A stretch of DNA of 45,553 nucleotides, from contig RIBJ01000063.1 of the NCBI GenBank assembly GCA_003762715.1, forward strand, positions 1 to 45,553. Direction: 5' to 3'. The translations under genes and the position numbers were made by a program. The stretch's first letter is position 1; each line of letters opens with the position of its first letter. Of this stretch, positions 8,246 to 17,604 are shown piece after piece. The stretch comes from Muribaculaceae bacterium Isolate-104 (HZI) (GTDB taxonomy: Bacteria; Bacteroidota; Bacteroidia; Bacteroidales; Muribaculaceae). Under the pieces are notes generated by a model that saw only the letters and a list, made by a program, of their open reading frames with translations, was not told where the DNA came from and searched no databases.

Positions 8246-9167
8246 TTATACGGAGCTGGCGCCGGTGCTTACAGGCAGCGCGGTGGGAGCATACGCCTAT
8301 GGTGTCGCTTCGGCTCAAAGCGTGGATGCTGCCGATATCGCTCTTTATAACGGCTGGCTATCGCAGAAATATAATGCCGGCATGGCTTATATGGAGCGCA
8401 ATTCCGATGTCAGAACAAATCCGGACAAACTGCTTGAAGGAGCCAAAACTGTAATAGTGTGTGCGTTCGCGTATCCGCGCCCCGGAAGTATTGAATGGGG
8501 AGAGGGAGCGTTGCGCATAGCTTCTTACGCGCTCGGCGATGATTACCACGAAGTGCTGAGGCGCCGTCTTGACATAGCTGCCGCTGAAATAAAACGGATG
8601 TGGGGCGGCGAGTGTAGAGTGTGTGTGGACACCGCACCGTTGCGCGAACGCTACTGGGCGGTGAAAGGAGGTCTCGGCTATATTGGTCTTAATGGTCTGC
8701 TGATGTTGCCCGGAGCCGGCAGCTGTTTTTTTCTCGGCACAATATTGTCTACCGTATCTGTATCTCCGAAAGAGCCTCTGGAAATGAACTGCGGAAACTG
8801 TCGGCGTTGCATTGCGTGCTGTCCTGCAAGTGCTATAAAGGATACGGAGTACGGTCGCACGGTTGTTGATTGCAACAAATGCCTGTCGTGCCTTACAATA
8901 GAGCTTCGCGGGGAGTTGCCTGAGGGAACCAGGCTGCGCGACAGGCTGTATGGGTGTGATATGTGCCAGTCGTCATGTCCCCACAACCGGCTGACTGCCG
9001 CTCCGGAGCCTCTTCCTGAGTTCAAACCACGTAGCAGCCTGCTGAATCTCAAAAAGGAGCAAGTTGAAAACATGACACAAGAGGAGTATTCAAAGTTGTT
9101 CAAGGGGTCGGCGATAAAAAGGGCGAAACTGGAGGGTCTCAGGCGCAATGCGCGGGCGTGTGACTAA
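8220..9167 (+). CDS. queG: Epoxyqueuosine reductase
   Basis: Performs the last step of queuosine synthesis, reducing epoxyqueuosine in the tRNA wobble position using cobalamin and two 4Fe-4S clusters. The 315-aa protein has the N-terminal cobalamin-binding region (RIASYALGDDYHEVLRRRL, then the DTAPLRERYWAVKGGLGYIG stretch) and a C-terminal ferredoxin part. The cluster cysteines lie in CGNCRRCIACCP, CNKCLSC and CDMCQSSCPHN. It is of the short type without the C-terminal HEAT-like repeats, as is usual in Bacteroidota. The ATG at 8220 lies inside the end of the deacetylase gene. Its TAA stop is part of a putative promoter for the next gene. Confidence 0.95.
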   Translation: MSFSRCQCDYTELAPVLTGSAVGAYAYGVASAQSVDAADIALYNGWLSQKYNAGMAYMERNSDVRTNPDKLLEGAKTVIVCAFAYPRPGSIEWGEGALRIASYALGDDYHEVLRRRLDIAAAEIKRMWGGECRVCVDTAPLRERYWAVKGGLGYIGLNGLLMLPGAGSCFFLGTILSTVSVSPKEPLEMNCGNCRRCIACCPASAIKDTEYGRTVVDCNKCLSCLTIELRGELPEGTRLRDRLYGCDMCQSSCPHNRLTAAPEPLPEFKPRSSLLNLKKEQVENMTQEEYSKLFKGSAIKRAKLEGLRRNARACD

Positions 9168-9172
9168 CTTTG
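9165..9172 (+). promoter_or_regulatory. Possible -7 element of the ZIP transporter gene
   Basis: TAACTTTG matches TAnnTTTG, and its first three bases are the queG stop codon. It lies 38 bases before the ATG at 9211. No TTTG is present at -33, so the call is weak. Confidence 0.35.
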
Positions 9173-9210
9173 TGTCGCGGCGGGCGTTATAAGCATATAT
9201 ACGAATTGTA

Positions 9211-9990
9211 ATGGACGGACTGACTGTGGGGCTGCTTGTGCCGGTTGTCGGAACAACGTTGGGAGCCTCTTTTGTTTACGCATTAAAAGACCGTATTCCG
9301 GCGAAAATCAATAACATTTTCATGGGTTTTACCGCCGGGGTCATGATTGCGGCTGCTGTATGGTCGCTGCTTATACCGAGTATGGAGATGACGGGCGGAG
9401 ACGGGCTTGCCGCGGTAATGCCTGCTGTCGGCGGATCCGTGCTTGGGGTAGTGTTTCTTCTTGCTATGGATTATGCCGTGCCTCATCAGCATGGTGCGGA
9501 TTCGTCAAGCGAGGGGCCGCGAAGCAAAATGTCACGTACATGGAAGCTCGTTCTTGCCATAATACTGCACAATATTCCTGAGGGCATGGCAATCGGTGTG
9601 GCTTTTGCTGCGGTAATGGAGGGCAGTTCGTACCTGTCTGTAGCCGGGGCGCTGGCTTTGTCCATAGGCATATCCATACAGAATGTTCCGGAAGGTGCTA
9701 TAGTGTCATTGCCTTTGCGCGATGCGGGAAATTCCAAAAACAGAGCTTTCGGTATAGGCTTTCTGAGCGGTGTTGTGCAGCCGGTCGCTGCGCTGTTGAC
9801 GATATGGCTCGCATCGGTTATTGTGCCTCTTATGCCTTTGTTGCTTGCGTTTGCCGCCGGTGCAATGATATATGTAGTTGTCGAGGAGCTTATTCCCGCG
9901 TCTGCTCATGGACCTCATTCAAATCTCGGGCCCATAGGGTTTGTTGCCGGATTTCTACTTATGATAATGCTGGATGCGGCGCTGAATTGA
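9211..9990 (+). CDS. ZIP family divalent metal transporter
   Basis: A 259-aa inner-membrane protein of the ZIP family (zinc, iron or manganese uptake), nearest in layout to the short GufA/ZupT-type members. About eight membrane helices are visible. The two conserved metal-site helices carry HNIPEGMAIG and QNVPEGAIVS. A histidine-containing loop (HQHG, then SSSEGPRSK) lies between the early helices. The metal specificity cannot be read from the sequence. It is the last gene of the forward run and ends at a shared bidirectional terminator. It may be driven by its own weak promoter overlapping the queG stop. Confidence 0.9.
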   Translation: MDGLTVGLLVPVVGTTLGASFVYALKDRIPAKINNIFMGFTAGVMIAAAVWSLLIPSMEMTGGDGLAAVMPAVGGSVLGVVFLLAMDYAVPHQHGADSSSEGPRSKMSRTWKLVLAIILHNIPEGMAIGVAFAAVMEGSSYLSVAGALALSIGISIQNVPEGAIVSLPLRDAGNSKNRAFGIGFLSGVVQPVAALLTIWLASVIVPLMPLLLAFAAGAMIYVVVEELIPASAHGPHSNLGPIGFVAGFLLMIMLDAALN

Positions 9991-10003
9991 CTTTCACATA
10001 ATA

Positions 10004-10038
10004 AAACCGGGCATTGGCGTTGCGCCGATGCCCGGTTT
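10004..10038. terminator. Bidirectional terminator between the ZIP gene and glnN
   Basis: A near-perfect 16-bp stem (10004-10019 with 10023-10038, one G:U pair) with a 3-base loop, A-rich before and T-rich after. It sits between convergent stop codons and would serve both strands. Confidence 0.85.
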
Positions 10039-10058
10039 CAATTAAAACGTTATGCCGG

Positions 10059-12248
10059 TTACCGGATGAACAGGAGTTCGCGGTATTTTGGCAGAGGCCA
10101 CATCTCGTTGTCTACCATAAGTTCAAGTTTGTCAATGTGGTAGCGTATTGTTGTCATGTGGGGCACAACTGTGTCGTGGTATGCGATAGCTTTTTCGCGT
10201 TCGCTTTCAAGCTTGTTTGCAATGCGGCGGGCATCAACCATAGCGCTGACCTCTTCCTTTATTACAGACATGTGCGATGCGATTTTTTCCACGGTGCTTA
10301 TGTCGGCTCCGGCAATGCTGTCAAACTTTTCGGCGGAGAAAATGCTCTTTATGCGGCAGATGTTGTCAAGCAGTATCGACTGATAGCGGGTGGCAACAGG
10401 AATCACATGGTTTATGGCGAGGTCGCCGAGCACTCGTGCCTCAATCTGTACTTTCTTGGTGTACATCTCCCATTTCACTTCATTGCGGGCAGCGAGTTCC
10501 ACCTCTGAGAACACGCCGGTTGTGCGGAACATGTCGATGGATGATTTCAGCTGGTAGGCATCGAATATAAGCGGAACGCTTGTTTCGCAGTCGAGACCGC
10601 GCCGCGCCGCTTCCTCTTTCCATTCGTCAGAGTATCCGTTGCCGTCAAAATGAATAGCCTTGCTCGTTTTAATCAGCGAACGAATCTCTTCAATCAAAGC
10701 CTGATTCAGATTTTCTCCGGCTTTTATGCGGGCGTCCACTTTTGTTTTGAAGTCAATGAATTGTTCTGCAACGGCTGCGTTCAACGCTATCATTGCGGCT
10801 CCGCAGTTGGCGCTTGAACCTACTGCGCGGAATTCAAAACGGTTGCCGGTGAACGCAAACGGAGATGTGCGGTTACGGTCGGTAGTGTCGAGTGTGATTT
10901 CAGGAATCTGTGACACATTGAGGTTGAGACCCTCGCGGTTGTCAAGGTCAGCTAGTTCGGCATTGGTGGAATTTTCCACGGTGTCGAGAATCTGTGACAG
11001 CTGCGAACCCATGAATATGGATATTATAGCGGGGGGAGCCTCATTAGCTCCGAGACGGTGGGCGTTTGTCGCAGACATTATGGAAGCCTTCAGCAGTGCG
11101 TTGTGGCGGTGGACTGCTGCCATTACGTTTGCCACAAAGGTGAGGAACCGGAGATTGTCCTTGCGGGTTTTGCCGGGAGAGAAAAGCAGGATGCCGCTAT
11201 CTGTTCCGAGGCTCCAGTTGTTGTGCTTGCCGGAGCCGTTGATGCCGGCAAACGGCTTTTCATGCAGCAGCACACGGAAATGGTGGCGGCGGGCAACCTC
11301 TGCCATTACCGACATTATGAGCTGGTTGTGGTCGTTGGCAAGGTTACATTCCTCAAAAATCGGTGCCAGCTCGAACTGGTTCGGCGCGACTTCGTTGTGG
11401 CGGGTCTTTGCCGGAATTCCGAGTTTGTGCGCTTCAATCTCGAGGTCAAGCATGAATGCTTCCACTCTTGAGGGAATCGACCCGAAATAGTGGTCTTCAA
11501 GCTGCTGGTTCTTGGCGGATTCGTGTCCCATGAGGGTTCGTCCGGTGAGCATCAGGTCGGGACGGGCAGAGTACAAAGACTCGTCGACAAGAAAGTATTC
11601 CTGTTCCCAGCCGAGGAACGCTTTTACATGTTTTACCTCCGGGTAAAAATAATTTGCCACTGCTGTTGCCGCGCGGTCAACACTGTTGAGGGCGCGCAGC
11701 AGGGGGGTCTTGTAGTCAAGCGACTCGCCGGTGTATGATATGAAGATAGTGGGTATGCACAGTGTGTTTCCGAGGATGAACGCGGGAGACGAGATGTCCC
11801 AGGCGCTGTATCCGCGCGCTTCGAAAGTGTTGCGTATTCCTCCGTTAGGGAAGCTGGACGCGTCGGGTTCCTGCTGAACAAGCAGCTTGCCGTTGAAGTT
11901 TTCCACAACACCACCTTTGCCGTCATGATCTACAAACGCATCATGTTTTTCGGCGGTTGTTTCGGTAAGGGGCTGAAACCAGTGGGTGTAGTGGCGGGCA
12001 CCGTTGTCGATAGCCCATTTTTTCATGCCTTCGGCAACACTGTCTGCCACTTCGCGGGGCAGCGGTTCCTTGTTGTCAATGGCATTGCACAGCGCCTCAT
12101 AAGTTTTTGCGGGGAGGTATTCAAACATCTTCTGACGGTTGAACACATACTTGCCGTAGTACTTTTCAGGTCTTTCTGCCGGTATCTCTACCGGGTCTGC
12201 CTTGCGGTTGAAGGCTTCATCGACTACTTTAAATCTCAGTTGCGACAT
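10059..12248 (-). CDS. glnN: Glutamine synthetase, type III
   Basis: Converts glutamate and ammonia to glutamine using ATP. The 729-aa length and sequence (N-terminal YYGKYVFNRQKMFEYLP, the GARHYTHWFQPLT block near residue 85, and the central NGSGKHNNWSLGTD and RLGANEAPPAI blocks) mark the long GSIII class typical of Bacteroidales, not the roughly 450-aa GSI class. The C-terminal helical extension of the class is present. Start at ATG 12248. It lies 103 bases downstream of dapL on the same strand. That gap is AT-rich and shows no clear TAnnTTTG element, so glnN may share the dapFL transcript or use another sigma factor. Confidence 0.97.
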   Translation of the reverse strand: MSQLRFKVVDEAFNRKADPVEIPAERPEKYYGKYVFNRQKMFEYLPAKTYEALCNAIDNKEPLPREVADSVAEGMKKWAIDNGARHYTHWFQPLTETTAEKHDAFVDHDGKGGVVENFNGKLLVQQEPDASSFPNGGIRNTFEARGYSAWDISSPAFILGNTLCIPTIFISYTGESLDYKTPLLRALNSVDRAATAVANYFYPEVKHVKAFLGWEQEYFLVDESLYSARPDLMLTGRTLMGHESAKNQQLEDHYFGSIPSRVEAFMLDLEIEAHKLGIPAKTRHNEVAPNQFELAPIFEECNLANDHNQLIMSVMAEVARRHHFRVLLHEKPFAGINGSGKHNNWSLGTDSGILLFSPGKTRKDNLRFLTFVANVMAAVHRHNALLKASIMSATNAHRLGANEAPPAIISIFMGSQLSQILDTVENSTNAELADLDNREGLNLNVSQIPEITLDTTDRNRTSPFAFTGNRFEFRAVGSSANCGAAMIALNAAVAEQFIDFKTKVDARIKAGENLNQALIEEIRSLIKTSKAIHFDGNGYSDEWKEEAARRGLDCETSVPLIFDAYQLKSSIDMFRTTGVFSEVELAARNEVKWEMYTKKVQIEARVLGDLAINHVIPVATRYQSILLDNICRIKSIFSAEKFDSIAGADISTVEKIASHMSVIKEEVSAMVDARRIANKLESEREKAIAYHDTVVPHMTTIRYHIDKLELMVDNEMWPLPKYRELLFIR

Positions 12249-12351
12249 AAGCGTTAGCGATTAATTTGGTTTTAAATGATTTTTGTTGAAATTTTCGATC
12301 TCTCTAATGGTTTCGGTTAATCATCACGTTGAGATTTCCAATTGTTGTTTA

Positions 12352-13587
12352 TCACATGTGTGCGGCGAGCCTTTTAATGCGTTCCACCGCTTCTGCGGTG
12401 TTTTCGCGGGAAGAAAAGGCAGTGAGCCTGAAATATCCTTCGCCGGAGGGTCCGAATCCCACGCCGGGGGTGCCTACAACATGGCATTTTGACAGCATGA
12501 GGTCGAAAAATTGCCATGAAGAAAGGTTGCCGGGCGTCTTTATCCAGATATATGGCGCGTTTATGCCGCCTCGGCATCTTATGCCCGCTTGGGCGATGCC
12601 TTCGCGCAGCATACGCGCGTTTTCCATATAATAGTCAATAGTGTCGCGTATCTGTTTCTGCCCTTCCTCGCTGTAAAGGGCTTCGGCGGCACGTTGTGAA
12701 ATATAGCTTGCGCCATTGAATTTGGTGCACTGGCGGCGGTTCCACAATGCGTTTAGTTCCACGGTTTTGCCGTCGGCATCAATGCCTTTCAGTTCGTGGG
12801 GCACGACGGTGTATCCGCATCGCACTCCGGTGAATCCGGCGGTTTTTGAAAAACTGCGAAATTCGATAGCCACCTCTTTTGCTCCTTCTATCTCGTAGAT
12901 AGAGTGGGGCACATCGGCTTCGGAGATATATGCTTCATAAGCGGAGTCAAACAGAATCAGCGCGTTGTGGCTTTTAGCATAATCTACCCAGGCTTTCAGC
13001 TGAGTGCGGGTCAGAGTGGTGCCGGTGGGGTTGTTCGGGTAGCAAAGATATATGATGTCGGGAGCCATAGCGGGCAGTGAGGGCACAAAAGAGTTTTCTT
13101 CGCTGCACGGCAGGTATTCTATGCGGCTCCATTTGCCGTCGGTAAGAGAGCCTGCTCTTCCGGACATTACGTTGGTGTCGATATACACGGGATATACGGG
13201 GTCGGTTACAGCGACCTTGCATTCGGAGGAAAATATATCGCCTATGTTGCCGGTGTCGCTTTTTGCTCCGTCGCTGACAAACACTTCGTCGGCAGAGATG
13301 TCTATGCCGCGTTTCCAGTAGTCGTGTTCTACTATTTTTTCGCGCAGAAACATGTAGCCCTGTTCAGGTCCGTAGCCTTTGAACGTGGAGGCATCGGCTT
13401 CATCGGCGACAGCCTTGTGCATGGCTTCTACCGCAGCGGGGCAAATGGGGCGTGTCACATCGCCTATGCCCATTCTTATAATCGGTTCTCCTTTGTGGGT
13501 CGATGCGAATGTCTCGACTCTTCTGGCTATCTCCGAGAAGAGGTAGCTTGCCGGAAGTTTGATGAAATTGTCGTTTATTCTAATCAT
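12352..13587 (-). CDS. dapL: LL-diaminopimelate aminotransferase
   Basis: A PLP enzyme that makes LL-diaminopimelate from tetrahydrodipicolinate in one step, bypassing the succinylase or acetylase branch of lysine and peptidoglycan precursor synthesis. The 411-aa protein shows [11 protein letters not shown] near the N terminus, CYPNNPTGT in the middle, and the lysine that binds PLP in SFSKTAGF (about K248). The frame stays open 30 bases upstream, but the ATG at 13587 gives the family start (MIRINDNF). It leaves a 7-base gap to the dapF stop, so the two form an operon in pathway order (DapL makes the substrate of DapF). Confidence 0.96.
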   Translation of the reverse strand: MIRINDNFIKLPASYLFSEIARRVETFASTHKGEPIIRMGIGDVTRPICPAAVEAMHKAVADEADASTFKGYGPEQGYMFLREKIVEHDYWKRGIDISADEVFVSDGAKSDTGNIGDIFSSECKVAVTDPVYPVYIDTNVMSGRAGSLTDGKWSRIEYLPCSEENSFVPSLPAMAPDIIYLCYPNNPTGTTLTRTQLKAWVDYAKSHNALILFDSAYEAYISEADVPHSIYEIEGAKEVAIEFRSFSKTAGFTGVRCGYTVVPHELKGIDADGKTVELNALWNRRQCTKFNGASYISQRAAEALYSEEGQKQIRDTIDYYMENARMLREGIAQAGIRCRGGINAPYIWIKTPGNLSSWQFFDLMLSKCHVVGTPGVGFGPSGEGYFRLTAFSSRENTAEAVERIKRLAAHM

Positions 13588-13594
13588 GTGTCTG

Positions 13595-14434
13595 TCAGAT
13601 TTCAATTGTGCCTTCAAATACAGTGGTGGCGCCTCCGGTCATGTATACATGCCCGTCTGTGCTCCATTCAATGCCGAGGTCTCCGCCAGGCAGACTTACA
13701 GTCACTTTGCGTCCGGCGCGTCCGGTAACCGCCGCGGCTATTGCTGTTGCGCAGGCTCCAGTGCCGCAAGCCATAGTTTCTCCGCTGCCTCTCTCCCACA
13801 CTCGCATAGTGATGTGTTCGGGCGAGTCGATGCGGGCAAACTCAATGTTGGCTCTGTCGGGCCACATGGGATGTTTTTCGAGTTCGGCTCCAAGATGGTG
13901 GACGTTGTCTGTTGATAGGTCTTCGGTAAAAATGACTCCGTGAGGATTGCCCATTGACACGGCAGTGATTGCCGTTGTGCCGCGAGATGTTTCGACCGGA
14001 GCCTCGACAACTCGTTCGGCAGTCGCGATAACCGGAATGTCCGCGGGGTTTAGATTCGGGCATCCCATGTCTACTGTCACAGATTCTACAAGATTGTCTT
14101 TTGTGTGAAGGTCCAGAGTCTTTATTCCGGCGAGGGTTTCGAGTGTAATCGTTTTTTTATCGGTGAGCCGTTTGTCAAAAACGAATTTTCCTACGCATCG
14201 GCTGCCGTTGCCGCACATTTTTGCTTCTGAGCCGTCGGCGTTGAAAATGCGCATTTTGAAGTCAGCGCAGTCAGAGGGGCATATAAGTATTATGCCATCG
14301 CCGCCTATGCCTGTGTGGCGGTCGCTGAGACGCATTGACAGCTGCGGCAGGTTGTCCGGCTCTTCATCCAGACAGTTTATGTATATGTAGTCGTTGCCGA
14401 TGCCATGCATCTTGGTGAAAGTGATTTCTTTCAT
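13595..14434 (-). CDS. dapF: Diaminopimelate epimerase
   Basis: Converts LL- to meso-diaminopimelate for lysine and peptidoglycan. The 279-aa protein has both cysteines of the two-base mechanism: C74 in MCGNGSRC and C223 in MACGTGACA. Other family marks are [11 protein letters not shown] at the start and GNPHGVIF in the middle. It is first in the dapF-dapL operon. A reverse-strand TACCTTTG (14478-14485) about 44 bases upstream is a plausible -7 element. Confidence 0.97.
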   Translation of the reverse strand: MKEITFTKMHGIGNDYIYINCLDEEPDNLPQLSMRLSDRHTGIGGDGIILICPSDCADFKMRIFNADGSEAKMCGNGSRCVGKFVFDKRLTDKKTITLETLAGIKTLDLHTKDNLVESVTVDMGCPNLNPADIPVIATAERVVEAPVETSRGTTAITAVSMGNPHGVIFTEDLSTDNVHHLGAELEKHPMWPDRANIEFARIDSPEHITMRVWERGSGETMACGTGACATAIAAAVTGRAGRKVTVSLPGGDLGIEWSTDGHVYMTGGATTVFEGTIEI

Positions 14435-14477
14435 CTGATTGACGGGTTGATTCTGGCAGGTGTCAGAAATTATGGCG

Positions 14478-14485
14478 CAAAGGTA
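14478..14485 (-). promoter_or_regulatory. Possible -7 element of the dapF-dapL operon
   Basis: Reverse-strand TACCTTTG matches TAnnTTTG. There is no TTTG at the expected -33 position. The leader would be about 35 nt. Confidence 0.4.
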
Positions 14486-14800
14486 GCAAAATGTCGCTGA
14501 TGAGCCGGAATATTAGTGTTAAAAATTTGCGAAAGGCTGATGACTGATGAATTATGTAAGAAAGGTGTATGTTTATTCATAAATACTGCATGTAAGGCGG
14601 CGAAAATGGGGTGTCGGTGTTTTAACATTAATTTTGAGTTTCATTTTGTAAGCCAATAGGTGAAATTGATTTCAGAAATGAAAGAAATGACGTGCTTTTT
14701 GGCTTTAAACTTTCATATTATAACGTATAAAAGGTGCATGCGCTGCAAAACTATGTTTAAAAACATGATTTTCATATATATAAATCGGCTGAAAATATTA

Positions 14801-14808
14801 TATCTTTG
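14801..14808 (+). promoter_or_regulatory. Intergenic promoter -7 element
   Basis: TATCTTTG is a perfect TAnnTTTG match in a gene-free stretch. No TTTG is found at -33. Transcription would begin near 14814, upstream of the hairpin at 14897-14936. Confidence 0.4.
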
Positions 14809-14813
14809 TAACG

Positions 14814-14940
14814 CAAAACAAAACAAATAAGACTTTTTCATACTACGTAAGATTAGACATTCAGATAAAATCCACTGACGTTAAGTACTATGTGTAAATG
14901 ATTGAGGGCTGACCGGGAGGTCGGCCCTCAGTCATTGTAA
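14814..14940 (+). ncRNA. Putative small RNA ending in a long hairpin
   Basis: Proposed from a -7 element at 14801 followed by an 18-bp stem (14897-14914 with 14919-14936, two G:U pairs, GGGA loop). The transcript would be about 125 nt. There is no T-run after the stem, so the hairpin may be a structural or processing element and not a terminator. It could also be a leader of the lipid kinase gene at 15066, although that gene has its own promoter element. The RNA family is not recognised. Confidence 0.3.
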
Positions 14941-15049
14941 GAGCCAAATAGATTCGCTGTACCGTGGATTGCCTATATATAATAAGGTGTGTGGCGTCAT
15001 TGGAATTTATAATTTTTAGCGGGTTGAGAGAAATGTGAGATAAAAGCCG

Positions 15050-15057
15050 TAATTTTG
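15050..15057 (+). promoter_or_regulatory. -7 element of the lipid kinase gene
   Basis: TAATTTTG ends only 8 bases before the ATG at 15066, so the transcript would have almost no leader. Confidence 0.5.
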
Positions 15058-15065
15058 CGGGCGAA

Positions 15066-16037
15066 ATGGAAACCAAACGCTGCTTATTGATAATAAATCC
15101 GATATCAGGTACCACAAACAAGCGTGGTCTTGATAAATTGGTGCGCGAGCGCCTGCAGGGCAGCGGTATGGAGATAGATGCCGCATGGACAACAGCCCGT
15201 GGCGATGCCACTCGTTTTGCCCGCGAAAGTGTGGAAAAAGGCTATCACACTGTTATGGTGGCAGGCGGGGACGGGTCGGTCAACGAGACTGCGAAGGCTC
15301 TGTGCGGGTCGCAGACGGCGCTGGCAATATTGCCGTGCGGTTCGGGCAACGGGCTTGCCCGTCATCTTGATATTCCGGTAGATATAGAGGCGGCGCTGGA
15401 TATTGTAGCAGAAAACCATATAGTGGCGTGTGATTACGGCACGGCAAACGACATGCCTTTTTTCTGTACTTTCGGCATGGGGTTTGATGCGGCAGTGAGC
15501 CAGAAATTTGCGGCACAGAAGCAGCGCGGGTTTATCACATATATAAAAAGCGCTTTTGAGGAGTTTCTCAAGTTCAGTGCCGAGGAGTACATTATCTCGG
15601 CAAATGGCAAGGTGCTTACTGAAAAAGCTTTTGTTGTGGCTGTGTGCAATGCGTCGCAGTACGGCAACAATGCTTATATAGCTCCACGGGCGTCGATGAC
15701 CGACGGGCTGCTGGATGTCACCATAATACATTCGGGTAACCCGCTGACAACAGCCCTTGTGGGGGTTGATTTGCTTACCGGCTATATTGACCGGAATACT
15801 CTGATACATACATTCCGCACCACAGAGGCTACGATTACACGCAAATCGCCCGGCCCCGCTCATATAGACGGCGAGCCTATGACCATGGGAGTCACTACGC
15901 GTATAGAAAGTCATCCTGGCGCTTTGCGCATTTACACTCCTTCGGCAGAGCGTCCTTTCCGCCCGATAATCACACCCATGATGTCGCGCGTAAAGGAGGT
16001 GGGTTACAATCTGTCTAAGCTGTTTGCGAAGCGTTGA
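15066..16037 (+). CDS. Diacylglycerol kinase family lipid kinase
   Basis: A 323-aa soluble lipid kinase of the DagK/YegS type (DAGK catalytic domain), which phosphorylates a membrane lipid such as diacylglycerol. Motifs in order are INPISGT near the N terminus (about 10-16), the nucleotide-binding loop GGDGSVNE (about 67-74) and PCGSGNGLARHL (about 90-101). The C-terminal lid region contains DGLLDV and HIDGEP. The usual GGDGT has Ser for Thr, a conservative change. The lipid substrate cannot be decided from sequence. Nearly leaderless expression is likely, given the promoter at 15050. Confidence 0.9.
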   Translation: METKRCLLIINPISGTTNKRGLDKLVRERLQGSGMEIDAAWTTARGDATRFARESVEKGYHTVMVAGGDGSVNETAKALCGSQTALAILPCGSGNGLARHLDIPVDIEAALDIVAENHIVACDYGTANDMPFFCTFGMGFDAAVSQKFAAQKQRGFITYIKSAFEEFLKFSAEEYIISANGKVLTEKAFVVAVCNASQYGNNAYIAPRASMTDGLLDVTIIHSGNPLTTALVGVDLLTGYIDRNTLIHTFRTTEATITRKSPGPAHIDGEPMTMGVTTRIESHPGALRIYTPSAERPFRPIITPMMSRVKEVGYNLSKLFAKR

Positions 16038-16061
16038 GGGGTGGATTCGGGATATAAATAC

Positions 16062-16069
16062 TAACTTTG
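16062..16069 (+). promoter_or_regulatory. -7 element of ychF
   Basis: TAACTTTG matches TAnnTTTG and lies 32 bases before the ychF ATG. No clear -33 TTTG. Confidence 0.45.
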
Positions 16070-16100
16070 CAGTAGCAAAAAACGAATTAAACTAAATACA

Positions 16101-17204
16101 ATGGCATTAAAATGCGGCATAGTCGGATTGCCGAATGTAGGCAAATCCACCCTATTCAACTGTCTGTCAAACTCCAAAGCCCAGTCGGCAAACTTTCCAT
16201 TCTGTACCATAGAGCCGAATGTCGGGGTGATAACGGTGCCGGACGAGCGTCTGAACCGGCTTGTAGAAATCTGTAATCCGCGAAGCATAGTGCCCGCGAC
16301 AGTGGAGATTGTAGATATTGCCGGGCTTGTCAAAGGCGCGAGCAAAGGCGAGGGTCTCGGCAATAAGTTTCTTGCCAATATCCGGGAGACAGACGCCATA
16401 ATCCATGTGCTCCGCTGTTTTGATGATGACAACATTACCCATGTGGACGGCTCTGTCAATCCTGTGCGCGACAAGGAAATCATTGATTATGAGCTGCTGA
16501 TAAAAGATTTGGAGACGGTAGACGCCCGTATCGCAAAAACCTATAAGCAGGCGCAGACCGGTGGTGACAAAACCGCGAAAATGCAATATGAGGTGCTTGC
16601 AAAAATAAAAGATGCGCTTGAAGCAGGCAAGCCGGCGCGTTCGGTGGAGCTTGAAACACCGGATGAAGAAAAGTTTGCGCGCGAGTTGTTTCTTCTCACT
16701 TCCAAGCCGGTGCTTTATGTGTGCAATGTCGACGACTCTTCAGCGGCTGTCGGCAACGCTTATGTGGATGCTGTACGGGAAGCAGTCAAGGCGGAAAATG
16801 CCGGGGTGCTGGTTGTGGCGGCGCAGACCGAGGCGGAGATTGCCGAGCTCGAGACTTTTGAGGACAGAAAGGAATTTCTTGAGTCAATAGGGCTTGAGGA
16901 GTCCGGCGTGGCTCGACTGATTCGTGCGGCATACGCTCTCCTTGACCTCCAGACATTCTTTACTGCCGGAGCCGACGAGGTAAGAGCCTGGACTTTTCTT
17001 CGCGGCAGCAAGGCTCCAAAGTGTGCCGGCGTGATACACACCGACTTTGAGAAAGGATTTATACGCGCCGAGGTAATCAAGTATGACGACTATGTTGAAC
17101 TCGGTTCGGAAGCGGCTGTGCGCGCCGCCGGCAAAATGGGGGTCGAGGGCAAGGAGTATGTAGTGGCAGACGGCGACATCATGCATTTTCTGTTTAATGT
17201 GTAG
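16101..17204 (+). CDS. ychF: YchF/OLA1 family ribosome-associated ATPase
   Basis: A 367-aa Obg-related P-loop NTPase of the YchF branch, which prefers ATP over GTP, binds ribosomes and is linked to oxidative stress responses. The G1 loop GLPNVGKST is at residues 8-16 and the G3 motif [10 protein letters not shown] near 70. The N-terminal G domain is interrupted by a coiled-coil insertion (about 130-190), and a TGS domain ends the protein ([31 protein letters not shown] region). Length and layout are standard. It stands alone, with its own promoter and a strong hairpin after it. Confidence 0.96.
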   Translation: MALKCGIVGLPNVGKSTLFNCLSNSKAQSANFPFCTIEPNVGVITVPDERLNRLVEICNPRSIVPATVEIVDIAGLVKGASKGEGLGNKFLANIRETDAIIHVLRCFDDDNITHVDGSVNPVRDKEIIDYELLIKDLETVDARIAKTYKQAQTGGDKTAKMQYEVLAKIKDALEAGKPARSVELETPDEEKFARELFLLTSKPVLYVCNVDDSSAAVGNAYVDAVREAVKAENAGVLVVAAQTEAEIAELETFEDRKEFLESIGLEESGVARLIRAAYALLDLQTFFTAGADEVRAWTFLRGSKAPKCAGVIHTDFEKGFIRAEVIKYDDYVELGSEAAVRAAGKMGVEGKEYVVADGDIMHFLFNV

Positions 17205-17239
17205 TGCAGCAATAATCGCCACCGTATATAAACCGAAAA

Positions 17240-17270
17240 AGGAGGAGCCGCGGGTTGCCCGGCTCCTCCT
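17240..17270 (+). terminator. Hairpin after ychF
   Basis: A 10-bp outer stem, AGGAGGAGCC (17240-17249) with GGCTCCTCCT (17261-17270), plus an inner GGG/CCC pairing. The T-run is poor on the forward strand and better on the reverse strand. It lies 35 bases after the ychF stop. Confidence 0.6.
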
Positions 17271-17604
17271 CTCACGTTTCAACTATTTATTTATGAGAGC
17301 TCTGCCGCCCGGTATCACTACCCGACTCGCAGAGACGAGGGATGTTGAAAATTAATGCTGCTTACTGCTTGAAAAATCTCATTCTTAGGATTATGCGTTC
17401 ATAATCTCCAACTTTCATGAGTATAACAACCCCGGAGGTCAAATGGACGTGATTTATCCACTAAAAGAGATTAAAAGATGCAAAACCGGCGGCAAACCTA
17501 TTAAAAGGGGCGGCAACATGCGGCATAATTTTGCCAAAAAACAGAAAAAAGCGTATCTTTGTGCGCTATAATCCAAGCCAATCAAAAAAATATCAAATAA
17601 ATCA
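17271..17604. other. Intergenic region before the PpiD-like gene
   Basis: 334 bases with no convincing gene. The right end holds two successive -7-like elements, TAATTTTG (17526-17533) and TATCTTTG (17554-17561). I see nothing definite in the left two thirds. Confidence 0.5.
17530..17561 (+). promoter_or_regulatory. Consensus promoter of the PpiD-like gene
   Basis: TTTG (17530-17533), 20 bases, then TATCTTTG (17554-17561). The leader would be about 38 nt before the ATG at 17605. Confidence 0.7.

Larger units (their letters stand above)
14435..15065. other. 630-base intergenic region between dapF and the lipid kinase
   Basis: AT-rich divergent region with no credible protein gene; the longest frames are short and of low complexity. 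It contains the dapF promoter on the reverse strand, an isolated TAATTTTG (14629-14636), a TATCTTTG promoter element (14801-14808) followed by a long hairpin (14897-14936), and the promoter of the downstream gene (15050-15057). A three-codon frame (ATG TGT AAA TGA) just precedes and enters the hairpin. Confidence 0.6.

Noticed and set aside
10014-12257. Several long forward frames opposite glnN (for example near 10726-11490)
   Set aside because: They are shadows of the glnN reading frame, with no start signals and unlike any family, while glnN is complete on the other strand.
14651-14830. Forward frame of about 50 codons starting at an ATG inside the dapF-lipid kinase gap
   Set aside because: Low-complexity, AT-driven codons with no domain and no promoter in place. 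It also runs through the -7 element at 14801.
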